Positions 41,653 to 49,687 of a stretch of DNA of 57,096 bases are shown here, in pieces (the stretch's first letter is position 1; every line of letters begins with the position of its first letter). The position numbers were made by a program, and so were the translations under genes. The notes below the pieces were generated by a model that was not told where the DNA came from, did no database searches, and saw nothing but the letters and a program-made list of their open reading frames with translations. Source of the DNA: JBJXFE01 sp046153875 (GTDB lineage Bacteria; Planctomycetota; Phycisphaerae; Phycisphaerales; UBA1924); NCBI GenBank assembly GCA_046153875.1, contig JBJXFE010000033.1, forward strand, positions 1 to 57,096, given 5' to 3'.

Positions 41653-42696
41653 CTACTGCACCAGCCCCTTCGTCAGGCGCATGAAGGCGGTCTCGAGGTT
41701 GACCGCTTCCTCCGTGAACTTGCTGATCCGGAAGCCCGCGTTGATCAGGATGTTCGGGAGGTCGGTGTAGTTGTGCCCCCCCGCCCCCGCCGATTCATCG
41801 AACGCGACGTGGATGGTGCGGAGCTGGCCGTTGGAAACTGCGGCGGTTGAACCGCCGCGAGCCCCCGCCGCCGTGTTGTTCGCCGGACCGGCGACCGGGC
41901 CGGTCACGGGCCCCGCGTCGTCCACGATCGTGACTTTCTTCACGCCCGGCACCTTCGACAGCAGCTCCGCCGCTTCCTTTACCCTGTCCGTCACCGACAC
42001 GTGAATCACGTGGCCGACCTTCGCCCGCTGCAACGCCTGCCGCACACTCCCGGCGAAGAGCAGCTTGCCCCGCTCGATGATCCCCACCTCGTTGCACAGC
42101 TCCGCCAGCTCCGGCAGGATGTGCGACGAGATGAGGATGGTCTTACCCATGCGCTTGAGCTCCTTGAGCAGCTCGCGCATCTCGATGCGGGCCCGCGGGT
42201 CGAGGCCGCTGGCGGGCTCATCCATGAGCAGCACTTTCGGGTCGTGCAGCAGCACGCGGGCGACCGCCAGCCGCTGCTGCATCCCGCGGCTGAGGCTGTT
42301 GACCTCCGCCGTCGCCTTGAACGTCAGGTCCGTCAGCTCCAGCACGTCGTTCACGACCTTGCGGCGCTGCTGCCCGTGGATACCGTACGCCGCGGCGAAG
42401 AACTCGAGGTACTCGGTGACCACCATGTCCTCGTACGCGCCCATGAAGTCCGGGACGTAGCCGATCATGGGGCGGATCTGGCGGTTCTGGTAGCCGACCG
42501 TAAGCCCCGCGATCTGCGCCTGCCCGCTCGACGGTCTGAGCAGGGTGGCGAGGATTTTGATCGTCGTGGTCTTGCCCGCGCCGTTGGGCCCGATGAACCC
42601 GAAGCAACTCCCCTCCTCGATCGCGAGGTTGAGGTTGTCCAGGGCGATGAGCTCGGCGTACCGCCGCGTCAGGTTGATCGTCTCGATCATCGGCAC
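41653..42696 (-). CDS. ABC transporter ATP-binding protein (ABC-2 type)
   Basis: 347 residues. Walker A is GPNGAGKTTTIKIL (~38), the signature LSRGMQQRLAVARVLLHD, Walker B VLLMDEPASGLDP and the switch His in ILISSHILPE. This is the ABC-2/gliding-export type ATPase. The C-terminal regulatory domain holds a low-complexity insertion (GPVTGPVAGPANNTAAGARG). The start is a GTG at 42696 with GGAGG about ten bases upstream; an ATG at 42690 is also in frame. It follows the large membrane protein gene by six bases, so it is co-transcribed. No permease gene lies next to it. Confidence 0.88.
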   Translation of the reverse strand: MPMIETINLTRRYAELIALDNLNLAIEEGSCFGFIGPNGAGKTTTIKILATLLRPSSGQAQIAGLTVGYQNRQIRPMIGYVPDFMGAYEDMVVTEYLEFFAAAYGIHGQQRRKVVNDVLELTDLTFKATAEVNSLSRGMQQRLAVARVLLHDPKVLLMDEPASGLDPRARIEMRELLKELKRMGKTILISSHILPELAELCNEVGIIERGKLLFAGSVRQALQRAKVGHVIHVSVTDRVKEAAELLSKVPGVKKVTIVDDAGPVTGPVAGPANNTAAGARGGSTAAVSNGQLRTIHVAFDESAGAGGHNYTDLPNILINAGFRISKFTEEAVNLETAFMRLTKGLVQ

Positions 42697-42702
42697 GGCG
42701 GT

Positions 42703-45327
42703 TCAGCCTCCGTTTCTATCGTCGTCGCCGCCACCGTCGTCCGCGGGAGTGGGGGAGTCGGGGGAGGGGGGGTCGGTGTCAGAGTTGCCTTCGGGCGAGT
42801 TCGGGAGCGTTGATCGAGCCGTCACCGCGGGGGGCCCGCCCCCGCCGTCCGCGGGCGAAAGAGGATACACCCAGCGGACGACGGTCCGGCCGCGCGTCGG
42901 GGCCTCGCGGTACCCGCCCCCGATGTCCGCGTAGAGCGGTACGGGCGAGGGCTGGTCGCCGGCCTCGCCCAGGTGCCCGACGACGATTACGCACGGCTGC
43001 GTGAACCAGCGGCCCAGGTCCCACCCGTGCGTCATGGTGCGCAGGGCGGCCGGCTGCGGGTCGCCGCGCACGCCGTTGTCCAGCCGCGGCGGCTGAAGCT
43101 GGGAATAGAACGCAAGGGCGTTCAGGCGGCCCGGCAGTCCGAGGGGGTTGAAGTGCTCCTCGCCGAGCGTCGGGTCGTCTTCGCGGGCCTGCGGGAGGAG
43201 GCTGGCGAAGAACCCCTCGGAGTCCGAGATGGTCGTGTTCTCCCGCTTGATGGCCTCCAGGTCCAGCTTCGCCCCGGGCGCCCAGGTCCAGGTGCCGGGG
43301 AAGCGGGCGACGATGACGTTCGCGAGGATCTTCTCCCGCTTGATGCTGGCGAGCATCGGATCGAGCCGCTTCTGCCCGCGGACGACGACGATCGTGACTT
43401 CGCTCAGCGGGCCCGGCAGGTCGTGCGTGAGCACGCCGCGCAGCATCGCCCGCCCGATCGCGGGGTCCGGCAGGAGTTCGATCCGCCGCTCGCCATCGGG
43501 CCCGGGTTCGGGGCGAGGCATCGACCATCGCGGCCCCCCCGCCCAGTCCACCTGGAACTGCTTGACGGTCGAGCGGGCCGGGAACTCGATCGCCTCGGGC
43601 TCCTTCGATTCGATGCGGTAGGCGCGGGCGTCGGGGAAGCCGCCGCCGGAGTCGGAGCCGGGCGTGTCCCACGGCGCGATCGTGTTGTAGAAGCGGTCGG
43701 ACGTGGCGATCGCCCCCACTCCGCCTGCCCCACCCTCACGCGTGGCCGGATCACCGACGGCCACGCGGGCCTCGCCGTACACCGGCGTGAGCAGGTTGAC
43801 CCACGAGCGTGCCCGCTGCCAGGGCTGCCCGTAGACGTGGTCGAGGAAGGTGAGGTGCGAGGCCTCGACGCGCCGGGGGCGGATCGCTGTCGCCCCGCCC
43901 CAGGCGATCGCGGTGAACACGCCGGCGGTGAGGGTGAACGCGACCCAGGCGTGGTGCGACCGGCCCGAGCGCTTGAGGACAAAGAACCCGACGGGCCCGG
44001 CGACCAGCCAGTACGCGATGAACACGACGAAGCCGATCAGGACGCCGGCCGCGGCCCGCTCCTCCTTGTTGATCTGCCCGCCAAAGTCGCGGTCGAGGGT
44101 GGTGGGTACCAGCGTGGGTTTTGATACGAAGCGCTGGAGGCCGTTGGCGGTCGTCAGCTCGTCCTCGTTCGGCAGCGCGCCGCGCCGACCGAGGATGCGG
44201 TGCCAGAACAGGTCGGCCTCCGGCGCGTCGCCCTGCTGAAAGAACCGCGACGCGAGGTCGAGGCCGATGAGCGTGACGGCGCCCGTGCCCTCCAGTCGGC
44301 GCACGGCGATGCAGCGGCCGTCCGGCGCGTTGAGGATCGGGACGGCGTCCCCCCAGGCACCCTCGGGCTCGCCTTGCACACCGCTGCCGACGGCGGGGGC
44401 GAAGACGTGGAGAGTTTCCTTGTCGGGCAGCGGGCGGGCTCCCGCGCGAGCCCGGCGCAGCATCGGCTCGAAGGGGGCGAGGTCCACGCTCTCGCTGCGT
44501 TCGATCCGCACCTTCGGGATCAGGTCGAACAGCGGGTTCACGGTTTCGTCGCTCCAGGTCTGGCCGACGCGCGGCAGGATCACGACCAGGTGCCCGCCGC
44601 GGCGCACCCACTCGCGGATCGCGTGCGCGGTGTCGGGGGCGAGCTGGCCCGGCTGCCCCTCGCCCCACGCGATCGTGTCGAACATCGCCAGGCCCGTCCA
44701 GCGGTCGGGAAGGCCGGCCGCGTCGATCGGCACCAGCTCCGTTCTCTCGTGCCCGAGCGCGAGGTGAGGCTCAGTGCCGAAGCCCTCGTAGCGGGTGAGC
44801 CCGAGCGACCGCCGCCCGACGACGCCGATCATGCCGACCCGAGGGTCGAGGAGCCGCGGCGTGGCGGGGATGTTGGCCGTGCCGAGGAGCCGTCCGACTG
44901 TCGCGCTCGGCAACGCGGGGTCGCGCGCTGTGTCGCCGGGTTCGCCGGCCGCGTGGACCGCGACGGCGAGCACCGACGACGGCGTGAACCAGAAGGGGAG
45001 GCGGCAGTAGACCCAGACCGGCTGCTTGAGCCCCGGGTTCGTGGCGACGGTGCGCTCCCAGACCGGGCGGTCGCCGTCGCGGTCGCGGAGGGTGACGCGG
45101 ACAAGGACCTCGCGCGGGCGATCCGAGCTGTCGGTCAGTTCGAGCTTCAGCCCGATCCACTCGCCGCGGCGGGCGGTCGAACCCGTGCCGAATGCGGCCG
45201 CCTCGACCTCGACCTCGCCCACGTCCACGGCGGAGTTCGGCTGCGCCCGGGCCGGTGACGCCGACAGCACCGCCAGGGCGATCCATGCGCCAAGCCGAAC
45301 CCACCGAATCGGCGTCCATTCGGGCAT
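42703..45327 (-). CDS. Large membrane-anchored protein, GldG/DUF4350-like region
   Basis: 874 residues. A signal peptide (WIALAVLSASPARAQ) is followed by a beta domain (~30-150) and a glutamine-amidotransferase-like/DUF4350-type middle (~180-330; AIREWVRRGGHLVVILPRVG). Two adjacent helices (GVLIGFVVFIAYWLVAGPVG, HAWVAFTLTAGVFTAIAWGG; ~430-480) come next, then a large C-terminal periplasmic part. The C-terminal ~25 residues are Pro/Asp/Gly-rich. Such proteins pair with ABC ATPases in envelope or gliding-like systems, and the gene is directly upstream of one here. No catalytic site is evident. Confidence 0.65.
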   Translation of the reverse strand: MPEWTPIRWVRLGAWIALAVLSASPARAQPNSAVDVGEVEVEAAAFGTGSTARRGEWIGLKLELTDSSDRPREVLVRVTLRDRDGDRPVWERTVATNPGLKQPVWVYCRLPFWFTPSSVLAVAVHAAGEPGDTARDPALPSATVGRLLGTANIPATPRLLDPRVGMIGVVGRRSLGLTRYEGFGTEPHLALGHERTELVPIDAAGLPDRWTGLAMFDTIAWGEGQPGQLAPDTAHAIREWVRRGGHLVVILPRVGQTWSDETVNPLFDLIPKVRIERSESVDLAPFEPMLRRARAGARPLPDKETLHVFAPAVGSGVQGEPEGAWGDAVPILNAPDGRCIAVRRLEGTGAVTLIGLDLASRFFQQGDAPEADLFWHRILGRRGALPNEDELTTANGLQRFVSKPTLVPTTLDRDFGGQINKEERAAAGVLIGFVVFIAYWLVAGPVGFFVLKRSGRSHHAWVAFTLTAGVFTAIAWGGATAIRPRRVEASHLTFLDHVYGQPWQRARSWVNLLTPVYGEARVAVGDPATREGGAGGVGAIATSDRFYNTIAPWDTPGSDSGGGFPDARAYRIESKEPEAIEFPARSTVKQFQVDWAGGPRWSMPRPEPGPDGERRIELLPDPAIGRAMLRGVLTHDLPGPLSEVTIVVVRGQKRLDPMLASIKREKILANVIVARFPGTWTWAPGAKLDLEAIKRENTTISDSEGFFASLLPQAREDDPTLGEEHFNPLGLPGRLNALAFYSQLQPPRLDNGVRGDPQPAALRTMTHGWDLGRWFTQPCVIVVGHLGEAGDQPSPVPLYADIGGGYREAPTRGRTVVRWVYPLSPADGGGGPPAVTARSTLPNSPEGNSDTDPPSPDSPTPADDGGGDDDRNGG

Positions 45328-45381
45328 CGTGCGATTCTACCGGGAGTCAAGCTCCGGGATTCCAACGCCGATCAAGGCATC

Positions 45382-45654
45382 GTGGTTCGCTTTTCGATGG
45401 AAGCGTGGCTCCTGCTGGCGTCGATGGGCGGCGCCTGCGCCGTCGCCTTCCTCCACAGCCTCGCGGTCACGGTCGAACGAGAGTGCCGCGCCCATGAACT
45501 GCAGGTGAAAGCCGCCAAGTTGCGCCGCCGGTACGCGGCCCAGCTCCGGGGCGAGACGGTGGATGAGGCCGGGGTGATCGAGGTGGACGAGGCCCCTCCC
45601 GTTTCGATCCCCATGCCGCCGCCCGAAGCGGGCGCGGTGAAGCAAGCGGCATGA
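45382..45654 (+). CDS. Small protein with N-terminal membrane helix
   Basis: 90 residues from a GTG at 45382 with AAGG nearby. One hydrophobic helix (WLLLASMGGACAVAFLHSLA) is followed by a basic, probably coiled-coil stretch (RECRAHELQVKAAKLRRRYA) and a Pro-rich tail. The gene diverges from the 874-aa membrane protein gene 54 bp away. No family is recognised. The codon pattern supports it as real. Confidence 0.5.
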   Translation: MVRFSMEAWLLLASMGGACAVAFLHSLAVTVERECRAHELQVKAAKLRRRYAAQLRGETVDEAGVIEVDEAPPVSIPMPPPEAGAVKQAA

Positions 45655-45662
45655 TTCTTCGG

Positions 45663-45691
45663 TTGCCCGATCCGGCGCGTGGGTCTACCGT
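45663..45691 (+). promoter_or_regulatory. Promoter of tRNA-Leu
   Basis: TTGCCC (45663-45668) and TACCGT (45686-45691) are 17 bp apart, and the -10 ends ten bases before the mature 5' end. The geometry matches the tRNA-Arg promoter at 11135-11163 (TTGCCA-17-TAGCAT). It overlaps the end of the upstream small gene region. Confidence 0.55.
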
Positions 45692-45701
45692 AGTTCCCGC
45701 T

Positions 45702-45787
45702 GCGGCTGTGGCGGAATTGGCAGACGCGCCAGGTTCAGGTCCTGGTGGGGGTAAAACCCCGTGGAGGTTCAACTCCTCTCAGCCGCA
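45702..45787 (+). tRNA. tRNA-Leu (anticodon CAG)
   Basis: 86 nt. Acceptor arms GCGGCTG and CAGCCGC. The D arm is GGCGGAATTGGCAGACGC. The anticodon stem CCAGG/CCTGG encloses TTCAGGT, giving CAG. A long variable arm (GGGGGTAAAACCCC) marks a class II tRNA, and the T arm is GAGG-TTCAACT-CCTC. CCA is not encoded. Nine T (45788-45796) right after the 3' end should act as terminator together with the acceptor stem. Confidence 0.95.
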
Positions 45788-45974
45788 TTTTTTTTTCCGC
45801 GCCCGATCGCACCGCTTCCTCGCGCGATCGCCGCGCGTTGCCGCTCGCCGAGGGCATCAACCACGCCCGGTTCTGCTGAAGGGGCGAGCCTGTCGGTAGC
45901 GCTGCGCGTGCGGCGCTGAGTTGTATCCTGCGCCGGCAGTGTCGGAGCCGTGGCTCCGCGCGGGAGCGGTCGCC

Positions 45975-46169
45975 GTGACCAAGCAGGACAGGATCAAGCT
46001 CGCGCTGGCGATCGCCGGGCTGCTGGCCGCGGGGCTGCTGCTCGCATGGAACTTCGGCTGGATCAGCTTCGGATCGCGGACGCCGCCGCCGAGCGTGCCG
46101 CCGGGCGTGATCATCGAGGAGCCGCCGGCCCCCGCGCCGGGCGCACCGACGCAGCGGTCCACCGGTTGA
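45975..46169 (+). CDS. Small single-helix membrane protein
   Basis: 64 residues from a GTG with GGGAG at seven bases. A KQDRIKLALAIAGLLAAGLL helix continues into LAWNFGWISF. A Pro-rich tail (RTPPPSVPPGVIIEEPPAPA) follows and probably reaches outside the membrane. It lies seven bases before the RNase HII-like gene, so the two are likely co-transcribed. No family recognised. Confidence 0.6.
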   Translation: MTKQDRIKLALAIAGLLAAGLLLAWNFGWISFGSRTPPPSVPPGVIIEEPPAPAPGAPTQRSTG

Positions 46170-46176
46170 ACGGCCC

Positions 46177-47220
46177 ATGGGACTCCTCCTGGCAGGAATT
46201 GACGAGGCGGGGTACGGGCCGATGCTCGGCCCGCTGTGCGTCGGGTGCGCGGCGTTCCGTGTTGATCGCTGGGAGCCGGGCGAGCCGGCGCCGGACCTCT
46301 GGGACCTGCTGGAGGCCGCGATCTGCCGCGAGCCCGACGCGCGGGCGAAGCGCCCGCCGCGGATCGCTGTCGCCGACTCGAAGAAGCTCAAGCTCGCCAA
46401 CAGCCTGACGACGAAGCACCCGCTGGTCCACCTGGAGCGCGGCGTGCTGGCGTTTCTGCGGACGATAAGCGGGTCCGTGGACGAGAACGCGGGAGCGCCG
46501 CCCGTGGCGCTCGACGACGCGGCGCTGTTCGAGCGACTCGGAGCGCGGCTGGAGGATCGCCCGTGGTACGCCGTGCCGCCGGTGTCACTCCCGCTCGGGC
46601 AGACGACGGGTGAACTGGTGATCTGCGGTAGTCGGTTAGCTGCGGCGATGGATCAGGCGGGGGTCGAGGCGGTCGCGCTGAGGTGCGAGGCCGTGCCGGA
46701 GCGGCTGTTCAACGAAACGGTGCGTCGCACGCGGTCGAAGGCCGACGCGACGCTGATCGGGATCGGCGCGCACCTGGCGTGCGTGCTGAGCGCGGAAGTC
46801 CGGTCGGGCGATGAGGTCCGCGTCGTCTGCGACCGTCTCGGCGGGCGGACGATGTACGAGGGCGTGCTCGCCAAGCTCGTGCCAGGGGCCGGCGTTCGCG
46901 TTCTCGAGGAGTCCGACGCGCGGAGCCGGTACGAGATCGTTCCCGCCGGCGCCGCGCCCGCCCGCGGCGGGTCGCCGGGCCGCGTGATCGTCCAGTTCAT
47001 GTCCGAGGCGGAGTCGGCGCACATGCCGGTCGCGCTCGCGTCGATGGCCGCCAAGTACGTGCGGGAACTGGCCATGAAGCGGTTCAACCGGTACTGGTGC
47101 GCCCGGATGCCGGAGCTGAAGCCGACGGCCGGGTACGTGCAGGACGCGCGGCGCTGGCTGCGCGACGCGGCGTCGATCGTGACGCCCTCGGATCGGGCCG
47201 CGATGGTCCGGCTCGCGTAG
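46177..47220 (+). CDS. Divergent RNase HII-like protein
   Basis: 347 residues. The opening LLLAGIDEAGYGPMLGPLCV is the RNase HII motif (GIDEAGRGP) with Tyr in place of the usual Arg. DSKKLK (~67) matches the second acidic motif. A CDRLGG at ~219 could supply the third Asp. AESAHMPVALASMAAKYVRE (~277-296) lines up with the ADxxxPxxxAASIxAKVxRD motif, with Glu replacing the fourth Asp. RNase HII is ~200 residues, so about 150 residues are inserted between motifs. It may cut RNA-DNA hybrids or be a related nuclease. It is followed by ribD eight bases on. Confidence 0.62.
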   Translation: MGLLLAGIDEAGYGPMLGPLCVGCAAFRVDRWEPGEPAPDLWDLLEAAICREPDARAKRPPRIAVADSKKLKLANSLTTKHPLVHLERGVLAFLRTISGSVDENAGAPPVALDDAALFERLGARLEDRPWYAVPPVSLPLGQTTGELVICGSRLAAAMDQAGVEAVALRCEAVPERLFNETVRRTRSKADATLIGIGAHLACVLSAEVRSGDEVRVVCDRLGGRTMYEGVLAKLVPGAGVRVLEESDARSRYEIVPAGAAPARGGSPGRVIVQFMSEAESAHMPVALASMAAKYVRELAMKRFNRYWCARMPELKPTAGYVQDARRWLRDAASIVTPSDRAAMVRLA

Positions 47221-47228
47221 CGTTCGCC

Positions 47229-48383
47229 GTGGCCCCCGCCCCGCACGCGCCCGACGATCGCAGGTTCTTGAGCCTCGCCGCACGTCTCGCGCTCCGCGCC
47301 GCGGGCGATGTCGAACCCAACCCGATGGTCGGCGCGGTGCTGACCGACGTTCAAGGGCGGATCATCGGGCTGGGCCATCACCGGCGCTTCGGCGGGCCGC
47401 ACGCCGAGCGCGAGGCTCTGGCGGACTGCCGCCGTCGCGGCTGCGATCCGCGGGGCGCGGCGGTGTACGTCACGCTCGAGCCGTGCCGGCATCACGGCAA
47501 GACCCCGCCGTGCGCCGACGCGCTGATCGAGGCGGGGGTGGGGCGTGTGGTGATGGCGGTTGGTGACCCGAACCCGGTTGCGGGGGGTGGGGCGGACGTG
47601 CTGCGCGCCGCGGGGATCGACGCGCGGTTCACGGGGGCCAGCCCGCTCGCGGCGTACGCCTCGGCGCCGTTCGTCAAGCGCGTGACCACGGGCCTGCCGT
47701 GGACAATCGCCAAGTGGGCGCAAACGGCGGACGGCGAGACACGGTTCGGCGTCGACGGGTCGCGCTGGATCAGCGGCGAGGCCGCCCGCCGACGGGTCCA
47801 TCGCCTGCGCGGGCGCGTGGACGCGATCATCACCGGCATGGGCACGGTGCTGGCCGACGACCCGCTGCTGACGGCGCGCGGTCTCGCGCGGGTTCGGCGC
47901 GTCGCGCGGCGCGTGCTCGTGACGACGCGCCCCGGCATGCCGGAGGGGCGTATCCTGGCGCGGACCGCCGCGGCCGGGCCCGTCGTGCTCGCGACGTCGC
48001 ACGCGAACCCGGTCGCGCCGCCGGCGCCGATCGAACTGCTGGCGTTGCCGGCGTCGCGAGCGGGCGTCGACCTGGCCGTGCTGCTCCGGGAACTCGTGTC
48101 CCGGCACAACACCGCCACGGTGCTCATCGAGGCCGGCGCGACGCTGCTCGGCGCGTTTCTCGCCGCGGGGCTCGTGGACGAGGCGATCGTGTATGTCGCC
48201 GGTGTGGAGGGTGAGCCGGGCGCGGTCGTTCCGCGCGGGCCGCTGCGGGCGGTCACGAACGGCGACTACCGGATGGTGCGTGCGGCGTCGGTCGGCCCGG
48301 ACGCCGAGCTGCGGTTTGTGAGAGCGTCGCGCGTCCCCGGGTTGGATCAGGCCGAGGGCTCCGCAGGTGTTGCGTCGGCATGA
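47229..48383 (+). CDS. ribD: Bifunctional riboflavin biosynthesis deaminase/reductase RibD
   Basis: 384 residues from a GTG at 47229 (the first start before the conserved region). The deaminase domain (~10-150) has NPMVGAVL, the zinc/catalytic GGPHAEREALADC and the PCRHHGKTPPCADAL pair of zinc cysteines. The reductase domain (~155-370) has PWTIAKWAQTADGETRFGVD, SRWISGEAARRRVHRLRGRV, and DAIITGMGTVLADDPLLTAR. It converts the GTP-derived pyrimidine into the ribitylamino intermediate of riboflavin synthesis. No FMN riboswitch is seen, as the gene sits tight against its upstream neighbour. It converges on the YgfZ-like gene with 13 bp between stops. Confidence 0.95.
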   Translation: MAPAPHAPDDRRFLSLAARLALRAAGDVEPNPMVGAVLTDVQGRIIGLGHHRRFGGPHAEREALADCRRRGCDPRGAAVYVTLEPCRHHGKTPPCADALIEAGVGRVVMAVGDPNPVAGGGADVLRAAGIDARFTGASPLAAYASAPFVKRVTTGLPWTIAKWAQTADGETRFGVDGSRWISGEAARRRVHRLRGRVDAIITGMGTVLADDPLLTARGLARVRRVARRVLVTTRPGMPEGRILARTAAAGPVVLATSHANPVAPPAPIELLALPASRAGVDLAVLLRELVSRHNTATVLIEAGATLLGAFLAAGLVDEAIVYVAGVEGEPGAVVPRGPLRAVTNGDYRMVRAASVGPDAELRFVRASRVPGLDQAEGSAGVASA

Positions 48384-48396
48384 GTTTGTGGGGCCG

Positions 48397-49659
48397 CTAC
48401 CCGGCTGTCCGGGCGTACGACGCCAGAGAAGGCTGGACCCTCGCGCGGACCCGCTCGCCCTCGGCCTCGACGAAGACGGTGGTGCCCGCGGCGGCCTGGG
48501 CAGGCTTGACGGCCGCGAAGCCGATCGCGGCCGCCCCGAGCATCGGGCTGAGCGTCGCGCTCGTCACGACGCCGACAGCCTCGGCGTCCGGCGCATCGGA
48601 GGCGAAGATCGGCGAACCGCTGACCGGCATGGGGCGGTCGAACGGCGTGCCGGCGCCGCCCTCGGGAGCGGCGGGGGGCCCGCACCGGACGCCGACCAGC
48701 GTGCGCTTGGAGTGCCCGCGCGATTCCATCCGGGCGACAACTTCCTGCCCGAGGTAGCACCCCTTGGTGAACGACACGCGATCGCGGTGGACGCCCGTTT
48801 CGTGCGGGAGCGAGTCGGGGCCGAAGTCGATGTTGTAGATCGGCGTACCCGCCTCGATGCGGGCGATGTTGTACGCCCGCCACCCCGCGGGGCGAAGGCG
48901 CAGCTCGGGCCGCGGCGAACCGGTCGGCGACGCGTGCCCCTCGTGCTCGTGCGCGAACGCGAGCAGTTCGCGGCAGGCGTTTTCGGCGTCGGCACGCCGC
49001 ACGAGCAGCTCCAGGCCGATCTCGCCGAGGGCATCCCATCGGTCCACGATCACCTCGCATCCCGCGATTTCAGTGACGCAGGCGCCGCCGGGGAGCAGGT
49101 CCCCGACCGCGGGGCCCGCCTTCACCCTGCTGATCGCCTCGATGATGCGGGGCGCGAGCGGCCCGTGCAGCGCCAGGCGGTGGTACGTCTCGCTGGCGTC
49201 CTCGATGGCGACATCCTCGGTGATCATGAACGCCGCGAGCCCGGCCCGCGCGCGCTCGGCGGCGAACACGTCCACGTCGGCGATCGTTCCGTCTCCCGTT
49301 TCGATCAGCCGCAGGTCCGCGTCGATCCGCCCCTTGCGATTGAGCCAGAACGTCCGCCGGCACTGGAATGGCGTGTCGAAGCCCTTCAGCTCCTGCGTCA
49401 CCATGCGGTTCAGGAACGCGAAGCGGTCCGCCCCGGTGATCACCAGCGTTCCACGCTGGGGCTGGTCGAACAGGGCCGCGGTCTTGCGGATCGCGGCGTA
49501 TTCCAGCTCCAGCTCGGCGAACGCCTGGGGCACGAGCACGTCCGCTTCCGCCGGCCCCCAGGGCGCGGCAGCCGCGCCGGCGTTGTCGTGCATCGCACGC
49601 AAGGGGCTGACACGGGCCATGAGGCGATCGTATGGGCCGCGAGCTAGGATCGCGTCCAT
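48397..49659 (-). CDS. ygfZ: YgfZ/GcvT-type folate-binding protein
   Basis: 420 residues. ALFDQPQRGTLVITGADRFA is the GcvT-fold opening, and the YgfZ signature is present as KGCYLGQEVVARMESRGH (~290-310), including the Cys needed for Fe-S cluster work. YgfZ helps assembly or repair of iron-sulphur enzymes with tetrahydrofolate. The start at 49659 has GGAGG upstream, supplied by a palindrome shared with the divergent gene. An inner ATG at 49620 is also possible. The protein is longer than E. coli YgfZ (~326), partly because of an extra segment before the signature. Confidence 0.85.
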   Translation of the reverse strand: MDAILARGPYDRLMARVSPLRAMHDNAGAAAAPWGPAEADVLVPQAFAELELEYAAIRKTAALFDQPQRGTLVITGADRFAFLNRMVTQELKGFDTPFQCRRTFWLNRKGRIDADLRLIETGDGTIADVDVFAAERARAGLAAFMITEDVAIEDASETYHRLALHGPLAPRIIEAISRVKAGPAVGDLLPGGACVTEIAGCEVIVDRWDALGEIGLELLVRRADAENACRELLAFAHEHEGHASPTGSPRPELRLRPAGWRAYNIARIEAGTPIYNIDFGPDSLPHETGVHRDRVSFTKGCYLGQEVVARMESRGHSKRTLVGVRCGPPAAPEGGAGTPFDRPMPVSGSPIFASDAPDAEAVGVVTSATLSPMLGAAAIGFAAVKPAQAAAGTTVFVEAEGERVRARVQPSLASYARTAG

Positions 49660-49670
49660 TTCGCGTCATT

Positions 49671-49680
49671 CCTCCGGAGG
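49671..49680. promoter_or_regulatory. Palindromic Shine-Dalgarno CCTCCGGAGG serving divergent genes
   Basis: The perfect ten-base palindrome gives GGAGG on both strands: seven bases before the GTG of the M42 gene (plus) and 11 bases before the ATG of the ygfZ-like gene (minus). The two starts are only 28 bp apart, so any promoters must lie inside the opposite coding sequence. Confidence 0.6.
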
Positions 49681-49687
49681 AACCTGA

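Noticed and set aside
47200..47235. FMN riboswitch before ribD
   Set aside because: There are only eight bases between the upstream stop and the ribD start, and no conserved FMN-aptamer elements are visible.
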